Assembly (NCBI GenBank): GCA_003225615.1
Contig: QIAS01000402.1
Location: forward strand, 13,337-19,678
DNA length: 6,342 bases
Source of the DNA: Acidobacteriota bacterium
GTDB lineage: Bacteria; Acidobacteriota; Terriglobia; Terriglobales; Acidobacteriaceae
Reading direction: 5' to 3'
Positions 6,171 through 6,342 of the stretch are shown piece by piece. The notes under the pieces are model-generated. The model was not told where the DNA came from. It worked only from the letters and a program-made list of their open reading frames with translations, and ran no database searches. The translations under genes were made by a program, and so were the position numbers. How positions within the stretch are numbered: the stretch's first letter is position 1; each line of letters begins with the position of its first letter.

Positions 6171-6342
6171 TCCGCCTGCAGCACCGTTTCAAATAATAGG
6201 AGACATGCAGTAGTAAACACCACATCGTAGGTCGCAAGCAACACGATCCAGAACTTTGCCGGCTCATCCGCCGTAAGAATGGCCGTCGTGGCGCGCACCA
6301 TAGCCAAGATAGCAGGCAGAGAGATAGGGAACAGCAGCAACG
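6167..6342 (-). CDS. ccmB: CcmB, membrane subunit of the CcmAB heme-maturation ABC transporter, C-terminal part only
   Basis: CcmB pairs with the ATPase CcmA; the transporter uses ATP to release holo-CcmE from CcmC. Only the last 57 residues are inside the window; the gene begins beyond the right edge. Visible are LLLFPISLPAILAMVRATTA, matching the conserved LLxFPxxxPxxLAxVRA stretch of CcmB, and a final membrane helix beginning FWIVLLATYDVVF and continuing through TTACLLLFETVL. The TGA at 6167-6169 overlaps the ccmC ATG. The order ccmB-ccmC-ccmD is the classical one; ccmA would be expected upstream, outside the window. Confidence 0.92.
   Translation of the reverse strand, partial: LLLFPISLPAILAMVRATTAILTADEPAKFWIVLLATYDVVFTTACLLLFETVLQAE

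Overview
The window looks like a stretch of an Acidobacteriota chromosome (Terriglobia-like). This is an inference from gene content: a large secreted SBBP-repeat protein with a DUF7948-type N-terminal domain and a DUF11/Ig-like C-terminal part, a small stand-alone PilZ protein, a sigma-54 activator, and a ccmBCD cluster. There is no rRNA, tRNA, CRISPR array, transposase or phage gene in view. It reads as ordinary chromosome with two damaged genes rather than a mobile island.

Layout. Bases 2-843 (+) hold the C-terminal two thirds of a sigma-54-dependent transcriptional activator, entered from the left edge. It carries an internal deletion plus frameshift near base 508 that removes the conserved WPGNxR segment. 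Bases 844-953 are a short convergent intergenic region with a CAGCA-type repeat. Bases 954-4317 (-) hold one very large gene for an exported SBBP-repeat/DUF11 protein (about 1120 aa once corrected), split by a single extra base around 3089-3091. Its GTG start at 4317 is fixed by a strong ribosome binding site. A TTGACA-type promoter lies at 4446-4474, giving a leader of about 120 nt. Bases 4475-4928 are mostly non-coding, with one doubtful 45-aa membrane-peptide ORF (4530-4667). Bases 4929-5330 (+) encode a PilZ protein with an intact c-di-GMP binding motif. Converging on it, separated by a small GC hairpin, is a tightly overlapping minus-strand operon ccmB (partial, right edge) - ccmC - ccmD.

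How it fits together. CcmB, CcmC and CcmD belong to the System I cytochrome c maturation pathway: CcmB is part of the CcmAB ABC transporter, and CcmC with CcmD loads heme onto CcmE. All three sit in the inner membrane and overlap by 4 bases (ATGA), so they are probably translationally coupled. The PilZ protein is a candidate c-di-GMP effector with no visible partner. The SBBP protein is probably an envelope or extracellular protein; nothing in view shows its ligand.

I see no clear new multi-gene system. The points most worth a second look are the two gene disruptions, the paired-cysteine pattern and C-terminal membrane/lipobox-like architecture of the SBBP protein, its long leader, the CAGCA-type repeat found both between genes and inside the coding sequence, and the 39-aa ccmD that length-filtered gene calling would miss.
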